Both the position numbers and the translations under genes were made by a program. 64,000 nt of DNA from Sialis fuliginosa. Taxonomy: Eukaryota > Arthropoda > Insecta > Megaloptera > Sialidae. The DNA lies in the NCBI GenBank assembly GCA_961205875.1, contig OY540809.1, positions 30,702,267 through 30,766,266 on the forward strand, given 5' to 3'. Below are positions 11,500 through 23,924 of the stretch, piece by piece (position 1 is the first letter of the stretch; every line of letters begins with the position of its first letter). The notes beneath the pieces were generated by a model. That model did not search any database. It had not been told where the DNA came from and saw only the letters and a program-made list of their open reading frames with translations.

Positions 11500-12130
11500 A
11501 TTCAACATTAAATTAAAAATTTAATTATTTGTTGATCTGGAAATTATTATATTCCAATATTAGAAGTAAATTTTTTAATGAGAGTTTCGAGTTATAGAGG
11601 TTATAGTTAGGTGACATCGATAGAGAAACCATAGATGTGAACGGATTTTGATTTATCGAGATTCGACTTATAATAATGTGTGTATTTTAAAAAAATTAAA
11701 TAATTTGGTGTGAATTTTGTTTTAAATTAAAATTTTGAAAATAATTAACTTGGAAATTACTGTATTCCAATATAGATATAATTGAACAGAAAAAAAATTA
11801 AATAATTTTTACTTTAGAGATTAAATTTATAAACCCGAGTAACACCGGGTCCAAAGCGTTAGTTATGTAAGGATTCCTTCATATTCATAAAGATACAAAA
11901 TAAGTACATATCATGCTGCGGGGACATATCTTATAGAAAATCGGAAGGCTCTGTAACGCGGAGACTTTGTATGAACTTGATTTCTGGGCTGTTATCCATG
12001 ACATTGTATTAAAAAACTTGAAAATTAATTGATTCCAATATAGAAATACTTTAATTGAAAAAAATTATTACAGAATCTTTACTTTACAGATTAAATGTAT
12101 ATACTCGAGTAACACCGGGTCCAGCGCGCT
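11500..12130 (-). repeat. Two tandem copies of a GACCCGGTGTTACTCG-headed repeat
   Basis: On the minus strand two units start at about 12130 and 11872 with CTAGCGCGCTGGACCCGG and TAACGCTTTGGACCCGG, each followed by TGTTACTCG(A/G)GT, a shared TTTAATCT.TAAAGTAAA and TATATTGGAAT. A related head is at 54595-54620 on the plus strand. The head resembles common insect non-LTR/SINE elements; family not certain. Confidence 0.55.
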
Positions 12131-12188
12131 AGTGTATAATATATGAATATCGCAACATAGCTCTCGCCAACACAGTATTTTCACTTTC

Positions 12189-12560
12189 ATTCGTATATAT
12201 AAGCCAAGTCGGATCAGTTAGTAATAAGGTAATACAATACATATATGGTGGTTCTCTTTCCAGGATTGCTCTACGAACCCAGTTACTGCGGGAAGTCAAG
12301 CTGTGTGTGTGTGTACAAAAAAAGAATCAAATCCCCGATCTACGCAGATCTGTCTGTGTTTGATCTCCCCGATCTACGCAGATCTGTCTGTGTTTGATCT
12401 GTGTTGATCTTCATTTTGGAACATATCAACGCAGATCTACGTAGATCAACACAGATCTGTGTTGATCTGTGTTGATATGTTCCAAAATGAAGATCAAAAC
12501 AGATCTGTAAAAATGCAGATCTGATTTGATCACTTTAGATCTGAAATTTTTTCCTGGGTA
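12189..12560 (+). repeat. Module Y, copy 2
   Basis: Copy of 7715-8046. It has the same TATATATAAGCCAAGTCGG start, TGTGTGTGTGTACA run, GATC-rich palindrome and terminal TTTTTTCCTGGGTA. An internal GATC block (CGATCTACGCAGATCTGTCT) is duplicated here relative to copy 1. Confidence 0.7.
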
Positions 12561-12604
12561 TTCATAAAAATATATAATAATATAATAGTAGTGACGTTAA
12601 ATAT

Positions 12605-12742
12605 AAATAAAAACAAACTTGTTTGTTTAAACGTCAAAATTTATTATTATTAATAGCCTGACGATGATTCTGTGAATCGAAAGCTTGCGGTTTCCTCTTC
12701 TTTAATAAATTTTGACGTTTAAACAAACAAGTTTGTTTTTAT
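12605..12742. repeat. Palindrome with Penelope-like loop
   Basis: Arms of about 40 bp (AACAAACTTGTTTGTTTAAA and CGTCAAAATTTA, with their inverse) surround a loop containing GACGATGATTCTGTGAATCG and AAAGCTTGCGGTTTCC. The loop wording is of the kind seen in inverted Penelope-like terminal repeats. No coding. Confidence 0.5.
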
Positions 12743-12756
12743 CATAAAAATATATA

Positions 12757-13044
12757 TATACCGGGTGGTCTATTTAAATTGACACAAGTAAATATTTCAA
12801 AAACTAAGAATTTTCAGAGAAAATGTTTGGTGTAAAAGTTGCAGAGTTAGGAGGGGAAAAAATAATGGATGTAAAAAAATTGACCTTGAGTGTATGTTTT
12901 AAGGTCATTTTGAGTTAAACTTCATTTTATTAAATGGATTTTATTTTGTATATTCGTATTCTATAACAAAAAGGAAATAACTTTTGTCTAAAAAGTTTTT
13001 TTTGAAATCCCAATTTAAACAAAAAAAAATTTGAATACAATTTT
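12757..13044 (+). repeat. One end of a mariner-like foldback (partial)
   Basis: Starts TA then CCGGGTGGTCTATTTAAATT, similar in style to CAGGGT-ended TA-inserting elements here (F, H). No matching inverted end follows; it is cut off where family B starts. Confidence 0.35.
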
Positions 13045-13496
13045 TAGTCTATGGGAGGGGGTCCAAAATAATTTTGACAGTGTTCGTTATAATTTCCGTG
13101 AAAGTACTAATTAAAAGCTATATTCTCAATTTTTTCAGATTTTTTATTTTGATAGTTTAGAAAATAGAGGGGAGGGGACGCTCTGATAACAACATTTAAT
13201 TGCAAATATATCGTAACTGAAGGATTATAATCAAAAGGTCATTTAACATTTTTTTGTTTCATTTTAAGAGACCTATCTAATGACACCCCACTCAATGGGG
13301 TATGTGAAAAAAATGTGAGTTTACTTTTCAGTCTATGCAAAGGAAGTACAAAAATTTTTTTTTCAAAAACCTCATTTCTGTTTTTGTGTTATCAGTCTTC
13401 GTCCGTATACCAAATTTCATCTTAATTGGCTTAAAATTTTTGAGGACGGACGAACATGGCGAATCTATAAGGTTTCCTAGTTTTCTACGGAAACCT
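13045..13496 (-). repeat. Family B element, copy 4
   Basis: On the minus strand it begins AGGTTTCCGTAGAAAACTAG (5' hairpin), then a GTCC-rich stretch, ATTTTAAGCCAATTAAGATG, and one internal unit containing CCATAGACTG and TTATCAGAGCGTCC. It lies head to head with the plus-strand copy at 13836. Confidence 0.75.
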
Positions 13497-13547
13497 AAAA
13501 ATGTAGAAAATAAGGGAAACAACAAAAATGAGATGAATCCTGGATCC

Positions 13548-13739
13548 GGTGGCGCAGTCAGAAAAAAAATTCGGGGGGGGAGGTTAATTAACATATGTAT
13601 TTTTTATTTTCTATGTAAAATTATTTATTAATTCAATATTTATTAATTTAAATAATTATTTTTTATGTAAAATTAAACAAGGCATATCAACAAATTTGAG
13701 GGGGGGAGGTTACCTCTAACCGCCCCCTTGGATGCACCA
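13548..13739. mobile_element. hAT-like MITE (tentative)
   Basis: Ends CCGGTGGCGCAGTC and CCTTGGATGCACCAATG are imperfect inverted repeats of the CAGTGGCGTA.CC..GGGG type, each followed inward by G/C homopolymer runs. No clean 8-bp duplication is visible, so it is either old or truncated. Confidence 0.4.
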
Positions 13740-13835
13740 ATGCATTAGTTCATTAATTGTATGAAAGCATTTATATACATACATAAGTGATGAATGAATT
13801 TTATGTTCATAATGATGAAGAATTACATCGGCTCA

Positions 13836-14803
13836 AAAATGATAAGATTTTTGAAAACAAATTTTTTTTGGACCCCCTTTCCATAGACTGAAAAGTGAAC
13901 TCACATTATTTTTTTTCACTTACCCCATTGAAGATTGATTGATTAGATAGGTCTCCTTAAATGCAATAAAAAATGTTATATAACATTTTGATTTTAACCC
14001 TTCAGTCACGATATATTTGCAATTAAATGTTGTTATCAGAGCGTCCCCTCGCCTTAATTTCTAAGCTATCTATTCAAAAAATCTGAAAAAATTCGAGAAT
14101 GTAGCTTTTAATTAGTACTTCCACTGAAAATTATAACGAACACTGTCAAAATGAATTTGGATCCCTTTCCCATAGACTGAAAAGTGAACTCACATTTTTT
14201 TTTCACATATCCCATTGAGTGGAGGTTCATTGGATAGGTCTCCTAAAATGCAACAAAAAAATGTTTAATGATCTTTTGATTTTAACCCTTCAGTAACGAT
14301 ATATTCGCATTTAAATGTCGTTATCAGAGCACCCCACCCCAGTTAATTTCTAAACTATCTTTTCAAAAAATCTGTATTTTTTTAGAATGTAGCTTTTAAT
14401 TAGTACTTTCACTAAAAATTATAACGAACACTGTCAAAATTATTTTGGATCCCCTCCCATAGACTGAAATCTGTACTCACATTTTTTTTCACTTACCCCA
14501 TTGAGTGGGGTATCTTTAGATAGGTCTCCTAAAATGCAACACAAAATGTGATATGACCTTTTGATTTTAACCTTTCAGTCACAATATATTTGCATTTAAA
14601 TGTCTTTATCAGAGCGTCCCCTCCCACCTTCTACTTTTTAAACTATCGATGCAAAAAATCTAAAAAAAATCCAGAATGTAGCTTTTAGTTAGTAACGAAC
14701 ACTGTAGCTGGAATAGTTTATAAAAAAAATTGAAATAACTCTTGTTTATAAATCGTAATGACTACGGAAACCTACCATGTGCGTGCCCAACACGCACTTG
14801 GCT
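13836..14803 (+). repeat. Family B element, copy 3, with about three tandem internal units
   Basis: Lacks the 5' hairpin. It has repeated units near 13880, 14165 and 14460, each with CCATAGACTGAAAAGTGAAC, TAGATAGGTCTCC and CAGAGCGTCCCCTC-type blocks. It ends ACTACGGAAACCTA, hairpin GTGCGTG/CACGCAC, then CTTGGCTGTTTTATTT. Small open frames across this end (14742 and its twin at 41215) exist only because the repeat end is conserved. Confidence 0.8.
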
Positions 14804-15171
14804 GTTTTATTTCATTATAATAATTAATTTTTTTATTGCATTTATGTCACTTTTTGGTTCAGTGAATAATTCCCAAAATTCACCTATTTTTTCCGCCGTC
14901 TACTCATATTATATATTCTTAATAAAATTTATGTGTATACATTATATTTTAAAAATATGTATTTTATAAATTACATACTTCTATCTTACATACATCTATA
15001 GTTAATTTAGTTAGTGTTGTTAAGATTATTTTCTAGATAAATACTTTAAAAATAAGATATTTTTACTCTACAACTTGACAAAAGGGATTTGTCTAGAAGT
15101 TTTATTCAGCGGCGTAGCTATCATATATATATTCGATTCCGTTTTTTTTCATGGATATTATATCTTCTTTT
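14804..15171. other. Unassigned, with repeat N (14866-14912) and a hAT-like end at 15109
   Basis: Repeat N is the inverse of 6018-6065. At 15109, CAGCGGCGTAGCTATC looks like one terminal repeat of a CAGTGGCGTA-type hAT MITE, but no partner end was found. Confidence 0.35.
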
Positions 15172-17014
15172 AGTACGTCTGGTTCGTGGCAAATAAAGCC
15201 AAAATGCTGCACTTTTTGATTGGGGTATGCCACTTTCGGTGGTCATATATAAGGTCAAAAGAAACATTTTCAGATAGAGAGCCACTTTAAAATCCGTGTA
15301 GAACACCATTATATCGGCTATTAATGATGGTCCTCACGGTTTTTATTAAATTGGCTGTATCTCAGCTCCTAATCATCTGATTTCAATTTTCTTTTGTTTA
15401 TTTTAAAGTTCTTATTAAAAAAAATAGTTTTTATCATTATTCATTTTTCTCTAAATCTTAAGGGTTCCCCACAATTTTCCGAAATCTGAAGATTTCACTT
15501 TTCTTACAAACTTAATTGTTATATAACTTTTTTATTGTGCCCAATATCATTTTTTTACCTCATATAAAAAAGAAAGACACTTTTGTCTGCGTTCCATTGA
15601 TAACAAGATAATACTGTTTTAATTAACAACTTGTTTGGAAATAGCGTGTTAAACTAAGAAAAATAGATTATTTTTGGATCATTCCATGTCAAGTTTACCT
15701 GTATTGGTTTCTCGGATTCGAGATTTTGATGGAAATGTCCATTTATACCTTCCCTGAATCAATTCTGACTATTTTTATCACCATGTCTGTCTGTCTGTCT
15801 GTGTGTGTATCTGTTTGTCTGTAAACGTTGTAACTCAAAAATGACAGTACATAGAGGGGTAAAATTTTATATTTAGGATTAATTTGTTTTAAGAAAGAAA
15901 ACCTGATTTTTTTTAAACCGGAAACGGATGTTTACTGTAATTTTTATAATTATTCGAATTATTTCTGAAACGGTACGTGTTGGAAGAAAATGTTTAAAGA
16001 AAAATTTGTTTAGAATATTATTATTTATAATTTATGTAATGTTCAATTTCTCCCAAAAAGCTTTTTGAGGTTATAATCGTTTTTTTCAATTATATTTGAA
16101 ATGGTTTAAATCAGAAATAAATCATTGAAATAAAAGTTGTGTATGTTATTGTCTATAGTTTATGTTCCATTAATTTTTTTGTATCTCTTACCAATTAAAA
16201 AAAAAAATCTTTTTAATTATATTTTTAATTTTTTTCCATTTTATTTGAACAAGTTCATGACAGAATGAAATGTTCATAACAAAAAATGTAGAGAACGTTA
16301 TTATCTATAGTTTATGTTCTATTAATTTTTTTATATCTGTCATCAGTAAGCCAAAATTATTTGTTTTATATTAGTAGATACACGTACATTTTTTTATTGT
16401 ATAAGAAAGTTCAGTGACATCCATGACAGATTTTTCAATCTTTTAACTATGCCATATGAGAAAATTGATCCCAACATAAAATTTCATATGATAAAAGGTA
16501 AACTTGACATGGAATGATCCAAAAATAGTCTATTTTTCTTAGTTTAACACGCTTTTTCCAAAAAAGTTGTTAATTAAAACAGTATTATCTTGTTATCAAT
16601 GGAAAGCAGAATAAAATGTCTTTCTTTTTTATTTGAAGTAAAAAAATGATATTGGGCACAATAAAAAAGTTATATATAAATTAAGTTCGTAAGAAAAGTA
16701 AAATTTTCAGATTTTCTAAAATTGTGGGGAACCCTTAAGATTTAGAGAAAAATGTATAATGACAAAAAATAATCTTCTCAATAAGAACTTTAAAACAAAT
16801 AAAAGAAAATTGATATTAGATGACTAGGAGCTGAGATACAACCAATTTAATAAATACGGTGGGGGCCATCTTTAATAGCCGATATAATGGTGTTCTACAC
16901 GGATTTTAAAGTGGCTCCCTATCTGAAAATTATTCTTTTAACCTTATCTATGGGCACAGAAAGTGTCATACCCCAATCAAAAAGTGCAGGGTTTTTTTAC
17001 GTACCAGACGTACT
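15172..17014. repeat. Foldback R, about 520-bp arms
   Basis: Left arm 15172-15700 and right arm 16497-17014 are inverted copies, from the outer TAGTACGTCTGGT to the inner GGATCATTCCATGTCAAG. Shared landmarks: CTGCACTTTTTGATTGGGG, GTGTAGAACACCATTATATC and AAGGGTTCCCCACAATTTT. The innermost 25 bases of each arm match the terminal motif of the foldback at 51087-53096. The loop holds family A. Confidence 0.85.
15706..16430 (+). repeat. Family A copy in the loop of foldback R
   Basis: Shares TTTTGATGGAAATGTCCATT, a (GTCT)n run at 15785, and AAACGGATGTTTACT with the other A copies, in the opposite orientation to them. It ends near GTATAAGAAAGTTCAGTGAC and CCATGACAGATTTTT. Confidence 0.6.
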
Positions 17015-18298
17015 ATTTACATTAGATGTGTAAGAATGAAAAAAAAATTATTTGTACAAATTCCATTATATGTTAAAAATATTGTAAGCAAAAACTAGAA
17101 ATACTATATCTAAAAGGTAGCGGTTTCTGAAAACATTATCAATCCCTAAAATGAAAGCTCTTATGGATGGTAAATTGTTTCCTGAGAATATAAGGAACGA
17201 TCAATTTGAGTTAGGTTGAAGTTCACAAATACTTCGCTTGAAACTATTTGCAAATTTACAGTTTAGTATCAATCTTTTTACACCATTACCCGCGATACCG
17301 ACAAGAAAAAGTAAGAGCACATCACTTTGGTCTGAATAAAATCACTGATAGATATTTTGTCGACAAAGCAAGAATTTATTTAAAAATATCAATGAATGAT
17401 TGTGAAACTACGGCACTGATATAAAATATAAGAAATTCTTCAAGTATAAATCTATATTTGTAAGATGTTATTGAAGTGATTTATAGAAAATATCATGAGG
17501 ATTTTGTAATAGGATTTTTATTTATAATATCTCCAATAGCTTTCATTGTTTTCATTGATCAAATAGTTTATGTAAGCAATGTCACAACGTTCAAACGTTA
17601 TTTATAGGAATTATTATTTTTATAGGAAATTTAAATATTTTCTTCAGAAAGTGGTTATATCATTTTGTAAGATATTGTAAATTAAATGTTAGAAAAATAT
17701 CATTTTATCAACAAAAAGGTTACAATTGATTAATATATTTATTAGCTGGTTATTGGTCTATTAATAACGGAATTTCAAGAACAAGCTATGTTTTGTTTTG
17801 AAAGTATTTAAAAATAAAACGGATATTACTTTGGTCTCATATTAAATATCAAAGAGATCATTTAACGATGTAAAGAACTTTTCAACTTTGGCGCTTTGCC
17901 AATGATTTGTCATAATCGTTTTATTCGTTATTATAGTATATAATACCCGTACATAAATAATGATTTACTAAAGTAAATGAATTTTAATAAGATTTATGCC
18001 CGGTATTATCAACCAATTTTTTGCTCCTTTAAAGTAAATTTGGTGTATAACAATAAGATTTAAATGTCATAATATGTTATATATTTAAAATCATATTTAC
18101 AATTAGTTAAATGCTAGGTTCTCAATGAAAAATGTATATAATATGCATTGTAAAAATATAGTGAATAAAATTTAAAAAATCTCTTTAATTAAATGTATTA
18201 TGCTTGGTTGTGTTGATAATATGATACAAAATTGTAGATTTAAGTTAAATAACAGTTAGTTAAGGGAGCATTTAGTTAAACATGGTGTTATTTTATTA
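17015..18298. other. No gene; possible Harbinger-like end at 17998
   Basis: TGCCCGGTATTATCAACC at 17998 resembles the GGCCCGGTATTAT end of the element at 24937, but no partner end is obvious. Otherwise AT-rich with nothing recognised. Confidence 0.35.
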
Positions 18299-19025
18299 TA
18301 CGGATGATTTACAACTAGTGTAAAAAATTTAACAGTAGATCGAGAATGTTATTGTACGTAAAAAAAGTTATGTATGTCCGGAAATTCTTTGTGAGGGAGC
18401 TAGAGCCTTCCAAAGATTTTGCTCAAAATTAGTGTTACTTACTTACTATGGTTATGTTACTAACTTATTATGGTACAGTTATGAAATTTGATAACCAGTT
18501 TAGTATAAATAAGTGTTATCGATTTCCAGTATCAAACAATAATTATTTAGACCAGGGGTGTTGGGGCCTGTAGGCCCGTCGATTTTTATCAAGTATTTTT
18601 TTGTTCTTTAACTTTTTCCTATGTTGGGTACTTGTAGAAGATCATAGGACACAAAATACACAAAAATATACTTTGTTCATTTATTATAGGACCAATCATT
18701 TTCGAGAAATATTGATAAAAAGAAAGTATTGCAGAATTTTACTTAATACGGATGCTTCAAATTACACAAAATAAGCTTACATTCTTGTTCTATGATTAAA
18801 AATAAGATTTAAGTTAAAATAAATATACATCCAAATCTGCATTTTTATCAATAAATAGCCATTTATAGTTTCATTTTTAACATGATTTTGTAATAGTAAT
18901 ACAACAGAAGTCTATGATGACAAGTATTAGGAGGTATTTTTATTTTGACTTTTTTTCTTATTTTTAATCATAGAACAAAAATATAAACTTATTTTGTGGA
19001 ATTTGAAGCATCCGTATTAATAGGT
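18299..19025. repeat. Foldback F, truncated copy 4
   Basis: Contains F landmarks: ACAGTAGATCGAGAA, TCCGGAAATTCTTTGTGAGG, TTATCGATTTCCAGTATCAA and a mirrored half-arm ending TTTGAAGCATCCGTATTAA. The right outer arm is missing. Confidence 0.65.
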
Positions 19026-19565
19026 AGGTATATATGTATAAACTTAAAGTTAATTTTTAAAATTATTTTTCCTGTATTCCTAACATACACTTATATAGAT
19101 TTACATCATTTCTAATAAAAAATTGTGCAGTGTAGGGTTAAAAAATATACAAGAGCTAAAATAAGGCCGGAAGTATATATTGCGGAGTCATAAGTTAAAA
19201 TAAATATGGGGTCGGATATATTAGCATAGGTATACATTATACTACATATAAGAAGAAAAAAAAAATATAGATAAAATAAAAATAAAAATTATTATTAGTT
19301 GAAACTGCATGTTTTCAAATATGATAATCCAGGGCTAGCCAACTTGCGGCCCGCCGCGCCTTTATGTGCGACCCGCGGCCACATACGAACAAAATATGTT
19401 TTATGTTTATTTTTAAGAATCAGCTGTTTCTGAATATCTTAAACTGGTTTTAATTTTTCTGCTGTTTTCTTTAAAATAACATTGAAATTCAAAATATTGT
19501 TTCATTTATATAACTTAACTAATAATTTTTTAATTAATTTTTAAAACTATTTTTGTAACAAAATA

Positions 19566-20241
19566 ATAGTGCAAGACGTGATGACATATTTTTCTGCCCT
19601 ATCTGAACACTAGGCAACTAGGCAGACTTACGGAAATCGTTTACTTATGTATTGTACATCATGGGAAAAATAGTCCCAACCCCCACACCCGGGGATAAAG
19701 GAGTTTAATTCCTTAGTGAACATGTAAAGAAAAAGTGCACTTTTTTCTCCATGTGAGTATTAATAAAATCACCTCGGGGAGTTAGTTTATAAAAATTTAG
19801 ATAGTGAAAGGATATAGATAAAACTAATGCATGTTTGAGCACGTCTGCCCGCTCCTTATCCCCATCTAACGACTTTTGTTTTTCCAGTCGAAAACTGTCA
19901 TCCCTTAAAAATTCATCAATGCTCAAATGGGGCAATTTTCAAAAAAAAAATGCATCTTTGAGTGCATCTGCCTGCCCCTTATCCCCACCCTACGCGCCTG
20001 CCCATTGCACTTTCACTATCTAACTTTCTATAAACTAACTCCTCGAGGTGATTTTATTAATGCTCACATGGAGAAAAAAGTGCACTTTTTCTTTACATGT
20101 TCACTAAGGAATTAAACTCCTTTATCCCCGGGTGTGGGGGTTGGGACTATTTTTCCCATGATGTACAACACATGAAATGTCTTCCGTAAGTCTGCCTAGT
20201 GCTCAGATGAGGCAGAAAAATATCTTATCAGCTCTTGCACT
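19566..20241. repeat. Foldback nested in the hAT element
   Basis: Arms 19566-19815 and 19998-20241 are inverted. Landmarks: CTAGGCAGACTTACGGAA, CATGGGAAAAATAGTCCC, CACCCGGGGATAAAGGAG and TAGTGAACATGTAAAG. The spacer of about 180 bp includes a short direct echo (TGCCC..CTTATCCCCA). The mirrored open frames (ends at 19705 minus and 20115 plus) are the same arm read twice and are not evidence of a gene. Confidence 0.8.
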
Positions 20242-20244
20242 ATA

Positions 20245-20480
20245 AGAATTTGAAGTATTTTTAATTGGATGAGACCAATTACAACCCTTAATCCATGACA
20301 GGGAACGAAATATTGAATTTTTTTGCGGTATTTATGTATGTATATTTGTATTACAAAATCGTAAATATCATGGCTCCTATGCAAGATAGGGGGTACATTT
20401 TTCAACCCTACATCCCCCATATAATTTTTCCCGACAAATGAAGTGAGATCTATTACAACCCTTTATCTGTAAGAGGAGGT
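20245..20480 (+). repeat. Diverged module X, about 1.5 tandem units
   Basis: GATGAGACCAATTACAACCC and CATGACAGGG at 20268, then AAATCGTAAATATCATGGCT and TTTTTCCCGACAAATGA, then AC(A)ACCCTTTATCTGTAAG. The order repeats the 8047-8383 module with a period near 175 bp, suggesting that X is a satellite-like unit. Confidence 0.55.
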
Positions 20481-20793
20481 TAAATATTGGCCATTAGGGA
20501 TATTATTATAATAAATCGATTGGCGTTTTTATATGTATTACTTTACGATTATTAGTTCCAAAGATAAAATTTTTTGAAAGGTGACATATTTTCTTTGCAT
20601 TTGGCCGAGTTTCGAAGTTACTACCGGGAAAGATGTAGTTCAAGTACGAAATTCGTTGTCAAGTCAGATATCGAACAGATTATGAGAATAAATTATAGAA
20701 TTACATATTTTTATTTATATGTGGCCCCCGAAAAATTTTAGGTCGTCAATGTGACCCGTGAAGCAATTTGGGTTAGCCGGGATTGTGATAATC

Positions 20794-21427
20794 AATAGTT
20801 CTTTAACGAGGTGTCGCAGATGTGTCAAAAAGTTGCCATGAAACTCATATGAAACAAACTACATAAGTAGGTTCTTGTTTTAATTTAAAGTGTTTTTAAG
20901 TTGGGAACTACTGTTCATTAGTGCACATACTGTCAAAGTATATCAAACTTTTGATGTTTTATGCCAAGCATTATAATAAATCTTGCCTCGATTAAAACTA
21001 AACAGTGATGAATTCATTCCTTTTTTTCGATTTCAGTATGCTACACTAAAAATATTTAAATGTACAATACATTACAGGTCGAAATTAGTGGGACACTTCA
21101 ATGTAACATAATTCTGTTAAAAATGGTCATATCTATTTTAAAATTCAGAGAAATCATTAATGTATCTTTATTTCAAAGCCCAAAGAGTAAAAAATTTGTT
21201 TGTTCATCAAAAAACCCTATAATTGGAAAATGGTAATTTAAAGTATTAACATTCAAAAACTAAATATTCCTAAATAAAACTAAAATTCACAATAATTTTT
21301 ATTTTTGCACCCTAAATTTTATTTATTTTATTAAAATTTTATTCTGTTTACCTTTTTGTACCATCCCCTAAATTTAAGACAAAAGAAATACCGGAAAATT
21401 TCAACATTTAAAAAAAATCTTCATGAC
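20794..21427. other. No recognisable feature
   Basis: AT-rich sequence without coding or obvious repeats. Confidence 0.5.
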
Positions 21428-21431
21428 ACCT

Positions 21432-23323
21432 GGGTCATTCTTAGTCAACTCTATCAGAGAAAAACGCTACTATTAAGGATTTTCATAATATTCACATATG
21501 TTGTTAAACTTGTTCAAAAAATATAAGTTTCATTCATCATTTCGCAAAATTTTACGTTTTTTGAAAACTACACGTATTTTAATTTTTGAAGAGATGACGC
21601 ATATGCATTTAAATAATAATTTTTATCTCCGGATGTACTTATCGTAGCGAAATGAATTTTTTTTAGTTTTGTTCACAAAAGAACGGCCTTTTTGGACATT
21701 TTGTCTGTTTTTAAGTAGAACAAAAATTTAAATTATTTTTTGTAAAATTAATTTTTTTTTTGAAATTTGAAGATGTGGTCAGGTGTTTAAAAATCTGAAA
21801 AAAATCGTAAATATTGCTTATAGTATTCTCTATCATCCCTGCAATTTTTAAGGTGGACATATTTATAACGACTTTAAAATTTTTTTTTTAAGATTGCTAC
21901 GCGCACTATATATTGATATACCGTAATGAATTCGGATGTAAATGTTAAAATTATTGTTGTTTGTGTGTAATCTATAGAATTAGTAAATAGATTTAGAAAT
22001 AAAGTAATCATACAGTGGGTTTCAAACTGTTTGTTTCACATATCCACAAAGGTATACATGTATACATATATACACACATTTATACTGATTTTTATTTCTG
22101 TTTCTTTTCAGAATATTATAATTCTGGTGTAATTTCTCAAAAATAAAATCTAAAAAAGTTGTCTATCATATACATATCGCATGATTGTCACTTTAAAAAC
22201 AACTCATATAATTAATTTTAATTAAAAAATGCGAATAAACCAAAAAAATTAAATTAAATTTAGGAGTTTGGATGGATTTTTAAAAATTTGAAGAAAATAT
22301 TATTAACTTAAAAGTTTTTCTATTAACCCTCAACATAACATATTGACCACGTTAAAATCAGTGATAAGAAATGTTTTTTTTTTTTAAAAAACAATTAGAA
22401 TACACGAATCATTAATATAAAAAGTGGATATTGGTGGATAATTCTATAATATTGCTGTTTTGTCCCTGAATATTAAATAGATCAAATTAGTTTTAATTGA
22501 AATGAAGGGTTTTAGGCGTATTTTTTGGTTAACAATAATTGAAACAGCTTTTAAAGTGACCACATGTAATTTTCAGAGATAATAACCTACACTATAGACG
22601 ATATAATTAATTTTAAAGGTTTTTTTTAATACGATAACATTCCTAATTTTATAAATTTTTGAGAATTTACATACATTCTGAATTTAAATACCTTATTAGA
22701 TATGTGAAACAAACAGTTTGAAACCCACTGTATGATTACTTTATTTCTAAATCTATTTACTAATTCTATAGATTACACACAAACAACAATAATTTTAACA
22801 TTTACATCCGAATTCATTACGGTATATCAATATATAGTGCGCGTGACCTCTATATAGCAATCTTAAAAAAAAAATTTTGAAGTCGTTATAAATATGTCCA
22901 CCTTAAAAATTGCAGGGATGATAGAGAATACTATAAGCAATATTTCCGATTTTTTTCAGATTTTTAAACACCTGACCACATCTTCAAATTTCAAAAAAAA
23001 AAATTAATTTTACAAAAAATAATTTAAATTTTTGTTCTACTTAAAAACAGACAAAATGTCCAAAAAGGCCGTTCTTTTGTGAACAAAACTAAAAAAAATT
23101 CATTTCGCTACGATAAGTACATCCGGAGATAAAAATTATTATTTAAATGCATATGCGTCATCTCTTCAAAAATTAAAATACGTGTAGTTTTCAAAAAACG
23201 TAAAATTTTGCGAAATGATGAATGAAACTTATATTTTTTGAACAAGTTTAACAACATATGTGAATATTATGAAAATCCTTAATAGTAGCGTTTTTCTCTG
23301 ATAGAGTTGACTAAGAATGACCC
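21432..23323. mobile_element. Foldback Q: near-perfect 615-bp inverted repeat with 4-bp duplication
   Basis: Left arm 21432-22047 and right arm about 22696-23323 match almost base for base, apart from a small insertion in the right arm near 22850 and a few substitutions. Ends are GGGTCATTCTTAGTCAAC and its complement. Direct flanks ACCT lie at 21428-21431 and 23324-23327. The 650-bp spacer has no long open frame. High arm identity implies a young element or gene conversion. Confidence 0.9.
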
Positions 23324-23327
23324 ACCT

Positions 23328-23916
23328 ACCTTAAAATAAAACGATTTCAATAAAATCTGGTTATTTTCAACCACTTTTCTACCCTTTAATATTCCACCCT
23401 CATTATATTACAATTAATTCGAACGGCATAGTTAAAGAAAACTGTCTTACATTGACAATGTTTCCCACTAATTTTGACCGGTATTGTATTATTGATTCGT
23501 TTTTAGTAAAATTGTATAAAGTAAGTTTAAAAATAGCTGACATATTCAATACTCTAAATTTGTATTTCCTCTATGTTTCCTGACACCGTTTACGTGACAT
23601 GTACTACAGACATTCACAATATCCCTCGTAAATACGAACATACGCGTTTCGCTGTTTTCCACAGCACTGTGACGATATTCACCGGCAAACTCTACAATAT
23701 ACACGAACGATAAAGTACTTTGCTATACCATCTTGAGTGTGCGTTACTCAGGGGTTAGGTCAAGAGTATATCTTCTACACGGAGTAAAATATTGTAAAAC
23801 ACATGTGTGTGTGATAGCAGGGACTTGTTGGCAACTCATCAGTTTTTATTACATCATCGTGAAATTGTGTGTTGGTACTGAATGTTAGTGGGGTAAGGTA
23901 TGTATCTAAAGGTGCA
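23328..23916. other. Unassigned, less AT-rich at 23580-23800
   Basis: 23580-23800 has more balanced composition than the surroundings (for example CGTTTACGTGACATG, GCACTGTGACGATATTC). No open frame, splice pattern or repeat was recognised. Confidence 0.35.
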
Positions 23917-23924
23917 TCAGTATA

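Larger units (their letters stand above)
19330..20785. mobile_element. Non-autonomous hAT element with 8-bp duplication
   Basis: Left end CAGGGCTAGCCAACTTGCGG; right end the complement of CAATCCCGGCTAACCC. Direct flanks TGATAATC at 19322-19329 and 20786-20793 are identical. Subterminal GCGGCCCGC/GTGGCCCCC resembles Charlie-type hAT ends. Contents are a foldback (19566-20241) and module X-like DNA, not a transposase. Confidence 0.85.

Noticed and set aside
14742-14969. Similar small proteins at 14742 and 41215 (shared NDYGNL.CACPTRTW)
   Set aside because: Both span the conserved 3' end of family B, including its hairpin; similarity is at DNA level.
19705-20115. Matching C-termini (HMEKKVHFFFTCSLRN) on both strands
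   Set aside because: The two arms of one foldback read in mirror image; not two genes.
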